From: Nostoc sp. LEGE 06077
GTDB taxonomy: Bacteria; Cyanobacteriota; Cyanobacteriia; Cyanobacteriales; Nostocaceae
DNA: 61,064 bases
Reading direction: 5' to 3'
NCBI RefSeq assembly: GCF_015207705.1
Contig: NZ_JADEWI010000042.1
Span: 1-61,064, forward strand
Part shown: in pieces, positions 28,612 through 36,183 of the stretch
Numbering within the stretch: the first letter of the stretch is position 1
How the letters are laid out: each line of letters starts with the position of its first letter
Program-made: the position numbers and the translations under genes
The notes under the pieces: generated by a model
Seen by the model: only the letters and a program-made list of their open reading frames with translations
Told to the model about the DNA's origin: nothing
Database searches by the model: none

Positions 28612-30060
28612 TTAGACTTTCAACTTCAATTGCAACTCATCTTTAATGCGGTTAAGAATGGAAGCTTCATCTAGGTTAGCCAAAATTTTACTGATGACTG
28701 CTTTTGGCCCCTCTGGCCCCCAAGTTGCGCCATTGGCTAAATAAGCTTTAGTAACTTGGCCAATGCCGTAAGAAGATACACCAGCTACACCTGCTTGGGT
28801 TAATGCGACTGTTACATAAGGTGCCAGGGTAGCGCCTGCTGTAACTGGTGCAGAGATCCCAAGTAAGGTTTTTAAGCCGCTTAGTCCTAAGTTTGCGAGT
28901 AATTCGCTAACACCAATACCGCCCATACTCAAGGCAATTTTTTGCAGTAATTTTATGGCACCAGCTTCGGTCATTGGCATGGCGTAGAGTTTGGATAGAC
29001 CTAAAATTAAAGCAATATCAATAACTATACTACTCAGTATATCTACTACTGTGACTGGATTGAGAGCGATCGCCAGTGCTTTAGCCATAACTGCTTTCCA
29101 AATCAACTGATTGGCGTTCTGTTCCCGAATCAAGAGTTTACGTTGTACCAGTTGCTCATTTACTGTGTCTGCATACAACATCGAGTTAAGGGCGACTAAA
29201 GCTTTACCCTCACGCTGCAAAATCTCTAATATTTTCAGCTTCAATTCTTCTACTTGGGCATTACCTGTACGCATCTGTAAGCCTCTACTCCCATCAGGGC
29301 GAATTACCGCTGTTTTGACTAATGGTGAGGCGGCTGACATAACAATTTCTAGAGGCGTAAGTAATTCTTTTACCCGTTCATCGCGAATTTTTTCATAAAT
29401 TGCCAGGCGATCGGCTGCGGGATATTGGTCGACTTTGTTAAACACCAAAATTATCGGTTTCCCTGCTTCTCGCAACTGCGAAAGAGCTTGGTGTTCAATT
29501 TTAGTCATATCTCCCGAAATCACAAACAAAATCAAATCGGCTTGTTTGGCGATTTGTTCCGCCAAGGCTGCACGAGTATCACCATCAACTTCATCCAATC
29601 CAGGCGTATCAATGAGTTCTACTTGCGATTGACCAATACTAGGTAAAGTGACTCGCAAAGCTCGTTCATTTGTCCCAATAATTTCTTCGTGAATACTCCA
29701 ATTAACCCGCTGTGCTGCACGAGTGACACCATGTAAAGGGCCAGTTTCAAATACAGGTTGTCCCACCAACGCATTTAACAGAGATGATTTACCCCGTCCT
29801 ACCATCCCAAAAGCTGCAATCTGCACAACCATTCGGTCTAACTTGGCCAGCATGGTTTCTAAATCAGCCAGTTCGGTTTCTAACCCGGCTTTTTCTCGTG
29901 GTGTAAGGTCAAGATTAGCTACCAAGTTTCGCAGTGCTGTTTGGGCTTGTTTATAATTCAGTTCCGCTTGAATGTCTTCAAAGCTAAAAATGGCACTATC
30001 TAGTTCTTCCTCCCAGTTGGGTGAGTTGCTTTGGTCTGGTTCTGGCAATTTAGAGGGCAT
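28612..30060 (-). CDS. Era/dynamin-like GTPase with DUF697-like membrane domain
   Basis: 482 residues. A helical lead (residues 1-80) precedes the G domain: P-loop GMVGRGKS (85-92), switch-II IDTPGLDEVDG and specificity motif FNKVDQ. The carboxy-terminal third has hydrophobic helices (VDILSSIVIDIALILGLSKL, GVAGVSSYGIGQVTKAYLANG) as in DUF697 GTPases of the YcjF type. It probably works at the inner membrane, in stress response or membrane remodelling, which is inferred from relatives. It lies 184 bp downstream of the membrane coiled-coil gene on the same strand; whether it belongs to that unit is uncertain. Confidence 0.85.
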   Translation of the reverse strand: MPSKLPEPDQSNSPNWEEELDSAIFSFEDIQAELNYKQAQTALRNLVANLDLTPREKAGLETELADLETMLAKLDRMVVQIAAFGMVGRGKSSLLNALVGQPVFETGPLHGVTRAAQRVNWSIHEEIIGTNERALRVTLPSIGQSQVELIDTPGLDEVDGDTRAALAEQIAKQADLILFVISGDMTKIEHQALSQLREAGKPIILVFNKVDQYPAADRLAIYEKIRDERVKELLTPLEIVMSAASPLVKTAVIRPDGSRGLQMRTGNAQVEELKLKILEILQREGKALVALNSMLYADTVNEQLVQRKLLIREQNANQLIWKAVMAKALAIALNPVTVVDILSSIVIDIALILGLSKLYAMPMTEAGAIKLLQKIALSMGGIGVSELLANLGLSGLKTLLGISAPVTAGATLAPYVTVALTQAGVAGVSSYGIGQVTKAYLANGATWGPEGPKAVISKILANLDEASILNRIKDELQLKLKV

Positions 30061-30244
30061 GTTAATCAGAGATTTTTGATTTACCTCATTTTTAATCCTA
30101 GTTATTTTTACAGGATATGAGGGAAATTATCTTCATCGGCTGGCACTAATGAAAATAGGACTCACTTCGCGATCGCTATTTAAGCTTTTGATGGGCTTGG
30201 AGTGTCATAAAAAGTAGTAGATTGAATCCCCAGAGAGTTAAATC

Positions 30245-30544
30245 CTAGAGTTTGCGATCGCGGATCATCAAACCAGTCTTCTCGGACAAGTGACCAGCAA
30301 TTTGATCAACCCAGTCTTTAAGCCGATTACCTTGGTGCTGCAATAGCTTGTCTAAGCCATTGATCCGATATTCGTAATGCTCATTCTTTGACTGATAGTC
30401 GGTGAGATTGATGTCAAGCTTTTTATCGAGCAAACCAATTTTAGCAACTATATTGGCTTTCATTCTCGCTAAATGATAAATTCCACCAATGAGCATAAAG
30501 GCTAAAGAAATAATAGTGAAGAGATTGTTAACGTCAATTTTCAT
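30245..30544 (-). CDS. Small membrane-anchored coiled-coil protein
   Basis: 99 residues from ATG 30544 (MKIDVNNLFTIISLAFMLIG). One membrane helix spans about residues 9-26. The rest is a charged helical domain (KIGLLDKKLDINLTDYQSKN, YRINGLDKLLQHQGNRLKDW) with heptad spacing of Leu/Ile, so a coiled coil is likely. It is 35 bp downstream of the ParB-like gene and probably the third gene of that transcript. No family is recognised. A membrane tether for the ParA/ParB-like proteins is one possible role. Confidence 0.65.
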   Translation of the reverse strand: MKIDVNNLFTIISLAFMLIGGIYHLARMKANIVAKIGLLDKKLDINLTDYQSKNEHYEYRINGLDKLLQHQGNRLKDWVDQIAGHLSEKTGLMIRDRKL

Positions 30545-30579
30545 TATGAAAACAAATCGCAAAAACTTTTAAGTAAAAA

Positions 30580-31335
30580 TTACTTAAATAAAATATGTGA
30601 CCAAATATCAACAATATCTACCATCTTGTCAGCGCTTATACCCTTAACTTGTTTTTTAGCACTAGCAATTGTTACTCTGGCTATTACATCTTTTAGAGAT
30701 TCAAATTGTTTCTTCTTCCGTGCTTTTTCAACGCTTTCAGCAACTTGAGCAGCTTTTTTATCTGTAAATCCAGCCGTTCTTAATCTTAAAGTGAGTTCCA
30801 GTAGATTTAAACTATTAAATGCTTCTAATGGTGTAATCTGCTTGGGTATTTGAGTTTCAAGTGACTTTATGTATTCATAGAGTTTTTGTCTTTCTTGCCT
30901 TTCTTGTGCTAACTCTACCCTTAAGTCATTAATTTGCTTTTCTATTAAACTAATTTCACTACTTTGGGTAGGTATTACATCTGTTTTTATTGGCTGATTT
31001 ACAATTTCTGGTAAATTATCACCATATTCTATTTTTTTAAGAAAGTTAGCTTGCTTTAATACTACTTCTTCTTTATTAGGTGAAACAATTAAGGAATTAA
31101 CCATTTCACCTTCACTGGGATTTTTTTCTCTAGCCCTTACAGAAGCATAGTATTCAAAATGTCCATCAATTACTGCATATTTCTCAAATCCAATTTTTTT
31201 TAAAACCAGAGGTCTAAGAATACCTTCTGATTTTAATATCATATCTGCAAGATTATCTAAATCAGCTTCTTTAAAATTTGAACGAGGAACATTTGAAATA
31301 ACACTGGCAACATCTACCATCAAAAAATCAGTCAT
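30580..31335 (-). CDS. ParB-like domain protein
   Basis: 251 residues. Residues 5-90 follow the ParB/Srx-like fold (VISNVPRSNFKEADLDNLAD, GILRPLVLKKIGFEKYAVID). Where chromosomal ParB has the CTP-binding GERR motif, this protein reads DGHFEYYAS, so classical CTPase clamp activity is doubtful. Residues 130-165 form a coiled coil (ISLIEKQINDLRVELAQERQ), and the tail (LTLRLRTAGFTDKKAAQVAE, ISADKMVDIVD) is helical and basic, possibly a DNA-binding hairpin. Its ATG shares one base with the TAA of the nuclease-ParA gene (TAATG), so both are translationally coupled. Role in partition or defence is unproven. Confidence 0.75.
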   Translation of the reverse strand: MTDFLMVDVASVISNVPRSNFKEADLDNLADMILKSEGILRPLVLKKIGFEKYAVIDGHFEYYASVRAREKNPSEGEMVNSLIVSPNKEEVVLKQANFLKKIEYGDNLPEIVNQPIKTDVIPTQSSEISLIEKQINDLRVELAQERQERQKLYEYIKSLETQIPKQITPLEAFNSLNLLELTLRLRTAGFTDKKAAQVAESVEKARKKKQFESLKDVIARVTIASAKKQVKGISADKMVDIVDIWSHILFK

Positions 31336-32756
31336 TATTCCATCTCCATTTTTGTTAAAACTTCTATAGCTAAAGATTCAAACTCAGCAGCAGATACATT
31401 TGCGGAAGGATCATTAGTAGCAAAATCAAGAATAGATTTAGGATCAGGAATGTCCATATTCCCCAAAGGTATAGTTTTGTTAATACAAGCTGATAATGCG
31501 GTTCTTTCCGAAATAACACTGTCCATCAGTGGAAGATGATAGCGTTCTGTAATTACACTTTTATGTTTAGAGAAATTGTACTTCAGATACTGAGCATTAG
31601 TTGAAATTTTAGACGGTAGAACACCTAGAATCGTAAGTGGTGGTTTTCCTAATCCTTCTTTATTCTCATTAATCTCTTGTTTAACAAAGTTTTTAACACT
31701 AGATAAACCCTGGTTTGAAAATGGCTTTAAATCTGAAGGTATTATGAGATAATCAGCAGCAGTCAAAGCGGCTTCCGCATATAAATCAAGAGATGGAGGC
31801 GTATCAATAATTACGATATCATAGTCCGTTTTTACCTTTTCTAGCTTTCTAGCTAATCTACTCCTACTAGCTCCAAATTTTACCAAATTAGACTGAAGTG
31901 CAACTAGGTTTATATGCGAAGGAATAACATCAATTTCTGGATTATTAAAAAATTTAGATTGCCTAACAATATCTGGAATAAAATTAAATTCGCTTTTTTC
32001 TAATAAATGATAAACATTACTATCTCTTATATCATCATCTTCCTCAAATTGAAATTTAACTAAACCTGTAGCAAAAGTTGAGTTAGCTTGAGCATCTATA
32101 TCAATTAAAAGAACTCTCTTTCCTTTTTTACTCAATGCCGCAGCTAAGTTAATAGCTACTGTAGTTTTACCAACACCACCTTTATGATGATAAATTGCTA
32201 TTGTTTTCATTACATTTTTCCTTTTATTATCAAAAGTTTCAGTTATTGGGAAATTGGATTCATTAACAACTTCCATAACTTGTTCTTTTAGCAAACTATC
32301 TCTGCCAATGAAATCTTTGATTTCTTCTAATTTTTCCTCTACTTCTTTCCCAGAACAAGAAAAAACTAACTTAACATCATCCGCTAATTTTTTATAGATT
32401 CTAATTTCCTTACCATTAGTCAATAATCCATATTTCACATTCAAGCTGGTTAAATAATGCCTGAGCCGAAGAAAGTGATTATTTAAGTTTTGTTTAGGAT
32501 GCTTTGCCTCCATCACCACACTCAATGGTGAGTTAGCATCTATGACGAAAGGTAAGACTTGTGCTGCAAATGCTAGAAAATCTAGGCGGATGCTACCAAC
32601 GGCAACTTCTTGATGCCAGGTATCGGGGGTATATCCTAGCTGGGGTAGCAAATATTGGACTATGAGTTTGCTTTCAACTTCGCTTTCGTTACGGCATAAC
32701 TCAGGATTAAAAGGCAAATTGTTTACCTCTATAGACTTTACTTTATGGAAAAACAC
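31335..32756 (-). CDS. Restriction-nuclease-like domain fused to a ParA ATPase
   Basis: 473 residues. Residues 20-125 resemble the amino-terminal nuclease domain of type I restriction HsdR: SEVESKL (Glu26/28), IRLDFLAF (Asp59) and VVMEAKHP (Glu83-x-Lys85) give a PD-(D/E)xK-like set. Residues 183-473 are a ParA/MinD-type ATPase: KGGVGKTT (192-199, deviant Walker A), LLIDIDAQANST and VIIDTPPSLD. The annotated start is a GTG at 32756 without a ribosome site; a TTG at 32717 with GAGG upstream is a good alternative. Met183 also has its own AAGGA site, so a separate ParA may be made. The ParB-like gene follows with a one-base overlap. No plasmid features adjoin it. Confidence 0.85.
   Translation of the reverse strand: MFFHKVKSIEVNNLPFNPELCRNESEVESKLIVQYLLPQLGYTPDTWHQEVAVGSIRLDFLAFAAQVLPFVIDANSPLSVVMEAKHPKQNLNNHFLRLRHYLTSLNVKYGLLTNGKEIRIYKKLADDVKLVFSCSGKEVEEKLEEIKDFIGRDSLLKEQVMEVVNESNFPITETFDNKRKNVMKTIAIYHHKGGVGKTTVAINLAAALSKKGKRVLLIDIDAQANSTFATGLVKFQFEEDDDIRDSNVYHLLEKSEFNFIPDIVRQSKFFNNPEIDVIPSHINLVALQSNLVKFGASRSRLARKLEKVKTDYDIVIIDTPPSLDLYAEAALTAADYLIIPSDLKPFSNQGLSSVKNFVKQEINENKEGLGKPPLTILGVLPSKISTNAQYLKYNFSKHKSVITERYHLPLMDSVISERTALSACINKTIPLGNMDIPDPKSILDFATNDPSANVSAAEFESLAIEVLTKMEME
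32219..32223 (-). promoter_or_regulatory. Internal ribosome binding site inside the nuclease-ParA gene
   Basis: On the reverse strand AAGGA lies 8 nt before the ATG at 32210, which encodes Met183 at the exact start of the ParA domain (MKTIAIYHHKGGVGK). Spacing and sequence are as good as those of normal genes in this window. Confidence 0.5.
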
Positions 32757-32874
32757 TTACATTTGTTTGATTTTGCCACAAGTTTACTGATAAAGGTCGT
32801 GTATCAATATTTTTTAAATATTTGTAATTTAGATGCGTTTTAGCTAACTGTGCAAGCGATCGCATTCCCCAATC

Positions 32875-33741
32875 TCAGCGTAAAATTTGCTCAATCATCC
32901 GATTGGCTTGGGAAGCATAACCACCACCAAATAAATTGAAGTGGTTCAAAATGTGATACAGGTTATACAAAGTTTTACGACGTTCATAACCTGTATCTAG
33001 GGGAAAAGCTGCGTTATAACCTTGATAAAAAGCGGCTGGAAAACCACCAAAAAGTTCCGTCATCGCAATATCCACTTCGCGATCGCCATAATAAGTGGCT
33101 GGATCAAAAATGACTGGTTCTCCTAACACCGTACATCCAGCATTACCACCCCATAGATCGCCGTGGACTAAGGAAGGTTGGACTTCGTGTTCTGCTAATA
33201 TTTCGGGAATCGCTGCTAGTAATTTATCTTGTTTAGGGAAATTACCACCCCGCCTTCTCGCTAATTGAAATTGATAGCCGAGGCGATGCTTGCAATAAAA
33301 ATCAATCCAATCTGCTGTCCAAATGTTGATTTGAGGAGTGGAACCAATAGTGTTATTCATCTCCCAACCGAAACCATTTTGGCTGGTTGCTTTGTGCATT
33401 GTGGCTAACTTGCGTCCCATTTCTACCCATGATTTGGTGTCACCGCCACCCATTTCTAGCCATTCCAAGACAATGTAGCCAGAATCACCAGATGTTCCCC
33501 AACAAATCGGCTGTGGTACGCGAATGCTATTTTTCGCTAACATTTGCTTTAAACCCAACATTTCCGCTTCAAACATGGCAACTTGCGAAGCTTGATTGAG
33601 TTTGACGAAGTATGTTATTTCATGGTTAGAAACGGCGTAACCTTGATTAATACATCCGCCACTGACAGAACGTCGTTGTTGAGTTTGAAATGTTTCGCCA
33701 GTTACCCTACTAATATGGGTATCAATTTCAGTCCAAATCAT
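32875..33741 (-). CDS. Fructosamine/ketosamine-3-kinase family protein
   Basis: 288 residues, the family's usual length. Protein-kinase-like fold: SGGCINQGYAV in the glycine-rich loop, FVKLN with the ATP-binding Lys, SLVHGDLWGGNAG as the catalytic loop, and VIFDPATYYGDREVDIAMTE with the metal-binding Asp. It phosphorylates ketosamines on glycated proteins or small amines so that they break down, a repair function. It is cytoplasmic. It is on the same strand as its neighbours but 118 bp from the nuclease-ParA gene, and probably a separate unit. Confidence 0.92.
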   Translation of the reverse strand: MIWTEIDTHISRVTGETFQTQQRRSVSGGCINQGYAVSNHEITYFVKLNQASQVAMFEAEMLGLKQMLAKNSIRVPQPICWGTSGDSGYIVLEWLEMGGGDTKSWVEMGRKLATMHKATSQNGFGWEMNNTIGSTPQINIWTADWIDFYCKHRLGYQFQLARRRGGNFPKQDKLLAAIPEILAEHEVQPSLVHGDLWGGNAGCTVLGEPVIFDPATYYGDREVDIAMTELFGGFPAAFYQGYNAAFPLDTGYERRKTLYNLYHILNHFNLFGGGYASQANRMIEQILR

Positions 33742-33835
33742 TCTGAAGTATGAAGTATGAAATTACTTGAGCTATCAAATAATGGGATAGTTAGCATAGT
33801 CAGTAGTCAAATGACTATTGACCATTGACTAAAAT

Positions 33836-35188
33836 TTACATCGGTTTCATGACTACTACACCATAAGCTTCTGGGCAGAGATATTGATTAGCTGCTAAAA
33901 GTAAATCGTTGGCTTCTTGTTGTTGGATGTGTGCTGGGTAGTTGAAAGCTGGTTCTAAATCGCCTACTAATGATTGATAGAAACCATATAAGCCACTGCG
34001 ATCGCTTGGGGTTTCGTTACCAAAGACAAATCTGTTGGTGACGCGTTTGCGGATGCGGGAGATTTCTTTGTCAGTGACTAACTCTGTTTGTAGTCTGCGG
34101 ATGTGTTGGGCGATCGCTTCTTCTACGATGGCTAAGTTTTCTACTGCACATTTAGCAGAAATATAAAATGTCCCCTGGAGTAAATTGCTCATATTGCTAA
34201 CGGCGATGGAAGAAACCAATCCTCGTTCTTCCCGCAAATCCCTCACTAATCTTGATGTTCTTCCATGTGCTAACACTCCTGCTAAGACATCCAATCCATA
34301 AGTCTGGTTTAATTCGGCTAACCCTGGAACCCGCCACACCATCACGAGTCTTGCTTGCTGAAGGCTTTTATCAACAAATTCTCGCCGCACGATTTCGGTA
34401 AATGCAGATTCACGGTTGATTTGTAAGTGCTGAGTCACCGAAGTTTGCTCAACGGGGGGAACCCCCGCACGCAACTTCTCGCTGAGTGCTGTTAGCGGTA
34501 GCGGGGCGTTCAGCCCGTGCTGAGTTTTACCAACCTGTGTAAATCCTTCAGCAACAGTTTCAATTAGTTGTTCTACAGGTAAATTCCCTACAGCCACAGC
34601 CGTAATCGCTTGTGGTTGATACCAATCAGCATGAAAATCTCGCATCTGCTGGGGTTGTAGCCCAGATATTACTGATTCTGTCCCCAATACGGGACGGCGA
34701 TAGGGTAATACATCAAACGCCATTTCCATAGCGCGGCGAAAAGTCCGGCGATGGGGGTTATCTTCAGAACGGCGGATTTCTTCTAAAACGACAGAACGCT
34801 CACGTTCAAAAGCATCATCAGGAATACTAGGATTAAATACGACATCAATTTGCAGTGGAGCCAGTTCAGCAAAATCTTGGGGCGCAGTAGTTATATAGTA
34901 ATGAGTATAATCTTGACTGGTAGCCGCATTAGTTACAGCACCTCGTTCTTCAATGCGACGTTCAAACTCTCCACTAGCAAGTCGCTCAGTCCCTTTAAAA
35001 ATCATGTGTTCTAAAAAGTGAGCCATACCGTTGATAGCATCAGATTCTACGGCTGAACCAACTTTAATCCAAAGATTGAGGTTGACAACATCAATGGGCA
35101 TTTGTTCGGCAATGATTGTCAAGCCATTAGGCAACTTGTGTAGGGTTGGGGAATTGAGACGAGAAGATTTGAACAGAGTTGAGGTCAT
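33836..35188 (-). CDS. M16 family zinc peptidase (pitrilysin type)
   Basis: 450 residues. The inverted zinc motif HFLEH is at residues 57-61, with a downstream Glu in VVLEEIRRSEDNPHRR (about 134-147) as third ligand. The second half has the family's R/Y-type region near SDRSGLYGFYQSL. It has no signal peptide, so it is cytoplasmic. The linker at residues 222-250 (TQHGLNAPLPLTALSEKL and on) is encoded by dispersed repeats, one of which recurs in noncoding DNA at 54181. The frame is intact. The start MTSTLFKSSR is the first ATG. Confidence 0.92.
   Translation of the reverse strand: MTSTLFKSSRLNSPTLHKLPNGLTIIAEQMPIDVVNLNLWIKVGSAVESDAINGMAHFLEHMIFKGTERLASGEFERRIEERGAVTNAATSQDYTHYYITTAPQDFAELAPLQIDVVFNPSIPDDAFERERSVVLEEIRRSEDNPHRRTFRRAMEMAFDVLPYRRPVLGTESVISGLQPQQMRDFHADWYQPQAITAVAVGNLPVEQLIETVAEGFTQVGKTQHGLNAPLPLTALSEKLRAGVPPVEQTSVTQHLQINRESAFTEIVRREFVDKSLQQARLVMVWRVPGLAELNQTYGLDVLAGVLAHGRTSRLVRDLREERGLVSSIAVSNMSNLLQGTFYISAKCAVENLAIVEEAIAQHIRRLQTELVTDKEISRIRKRVTNRFVFGNETPSDRSGLYGFYQSLVGDLEPAFNYPAHIQQQEANDLLLAANQYLCPEAYGVVVMKPM
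34441..34484. repeat. Dispersed repeat copy inside the M16 peptidase gene
   Basis: 44 nt beginning AAGTTTGCTCAACGGGGGGA match 54181-54224 with one mismatch. The block carries a GGGGG-AA-CCCCC hairpin. In the peptidase it is translated as part of the interdomain linker (SEKLRAGVPPVEQT). It is adjoined by a second GC-rich segment, 34485-34525, of the TTAGCGGTAGCGGGGCGTT kind. Confidence 0.9.
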
Positions 35189-35503
35189 GGTTTGTGGTGA
35201 GTGAACAGGGTTCTTATTCCTTTATATTATCCGTCACCCCAAAATATCTCTTGTTGTTGCATTAGCCTGATATTTTCTCTACGAAAATAAAATTACCATG
35301 AATTTATCATACCTAAACTGGCTAAATGAATAAACTAGTGTACGTTACAGTGAGACATTCTTTGATTGAGACGGTCATTAGTCATTAGTTATTAGTCTTT
35401 TGTAAATACTCATGACTAATAAAAAGCATATTCTTAAAACATATTTTCAGGAACAATCAAAATCTTTACTTTGTCATTAATATTAAACATGAAAATTTGA
35501 ATT
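35189..35503. other. Intergenic region with STRR heptamers
   Basis: Divergent gap between the M16 peptidase and a small secreted protein gene. It contains GTCATTA-GTCATTA-GTTATTA at 35374-35394 and AT-rich sequence. No gene or clear promoter was found. Confidence 0.5.
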
Positions 35504-35995
35504 ATGCTTAATTTATCTAAAATTATTGCTTTGACTTTCATAAGTTCAAGTTTTTATAGTGCAACTATATCAACATTATCAAAACCCGTGTTAGCTGGAG
35601 AACCTATTATCGATAGAAACTGCCGCCGTCATCAGAGAACACAAGCAGTATTTCAGAAAATACCACCACAGAACCAAGCTAGAATATTGATGACATCTCC
35701 TTTTCAAGTTAATCATCAAAAATACACTCTACAACTACTAAAATTTTCTAACTCTACAGGTGTTTTGTGTTTTTGGAAATCTAATTCTCGTTCACCACAA
35801 AGATTAAACAATGTAGCTATTATCCAAGACAAGGTGATTGAAAAAATTGAAAAAGATTCTGATCTACCAGCAAATTATATAGTTACAGTCAGAAGTGAGA
35901 AAAATGAAGATATCTTCAGAACGACTTATCGATTAAACCTCATTAATCCCTATCAACCAACAGTGACACCAATAATCAGAATTTACAAAAATTAG
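35504..35995 (+). CDS. Hypothetical exported protein
   Basis: 163 residues. It begins with a signal peptide (MLNLSKIIALTFISSSFYSA, cleavage probably at VLAG near residue 32). The mature protein has two Cys (NCRRHQ and VLCFWK) that could form a disulfide, and a beta-rich middle (YTLQLLKFSNSTGVLCFW). No family is recognised. It is monocistronic and unrelated in spacing to the crtD gene 188 bp downstream. Confidence 0.65.
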   Translation: MLNLSKIIALTFISSSFYSATISTLSKPVLAGEPIIDRNCRRHQRTQAVFQKIPPQNQARILMTSPFQVNHQKYTLQLLKFSNSTGVLCFWKSNSRSPQRLNNVAIIQDKVIEKIEKDSDLPANYIVTVRSEKNEDIFRTTYRLNLINPYQPTVTPIIRIYKN

Positions 35996-36183
35996 ACGAG
36001 TTTTTTTGTTTGGGGATTTTTGTAAATTATCCCCTAAATTCAATGTCTTCGCCATTTTCTATGTAGCTTTTTTAACCTAATAAGCCTTTTCTTGAGGATG
36101 AGGTAATCGTCATAGCGCAATTAATCTTTCTGATTAATCTAAAATTATGAATAGAAATATTAAGAAATATAAACTAGATATCA

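Noticed and set aside
31335-32756. Plasmid integration explaining the ParA/ParB-like pair
   Set aside because: No replication initiator, relaxase, integrase or attachment repeats were found around it, and the flanking genes are ordinary chromosomal ones.
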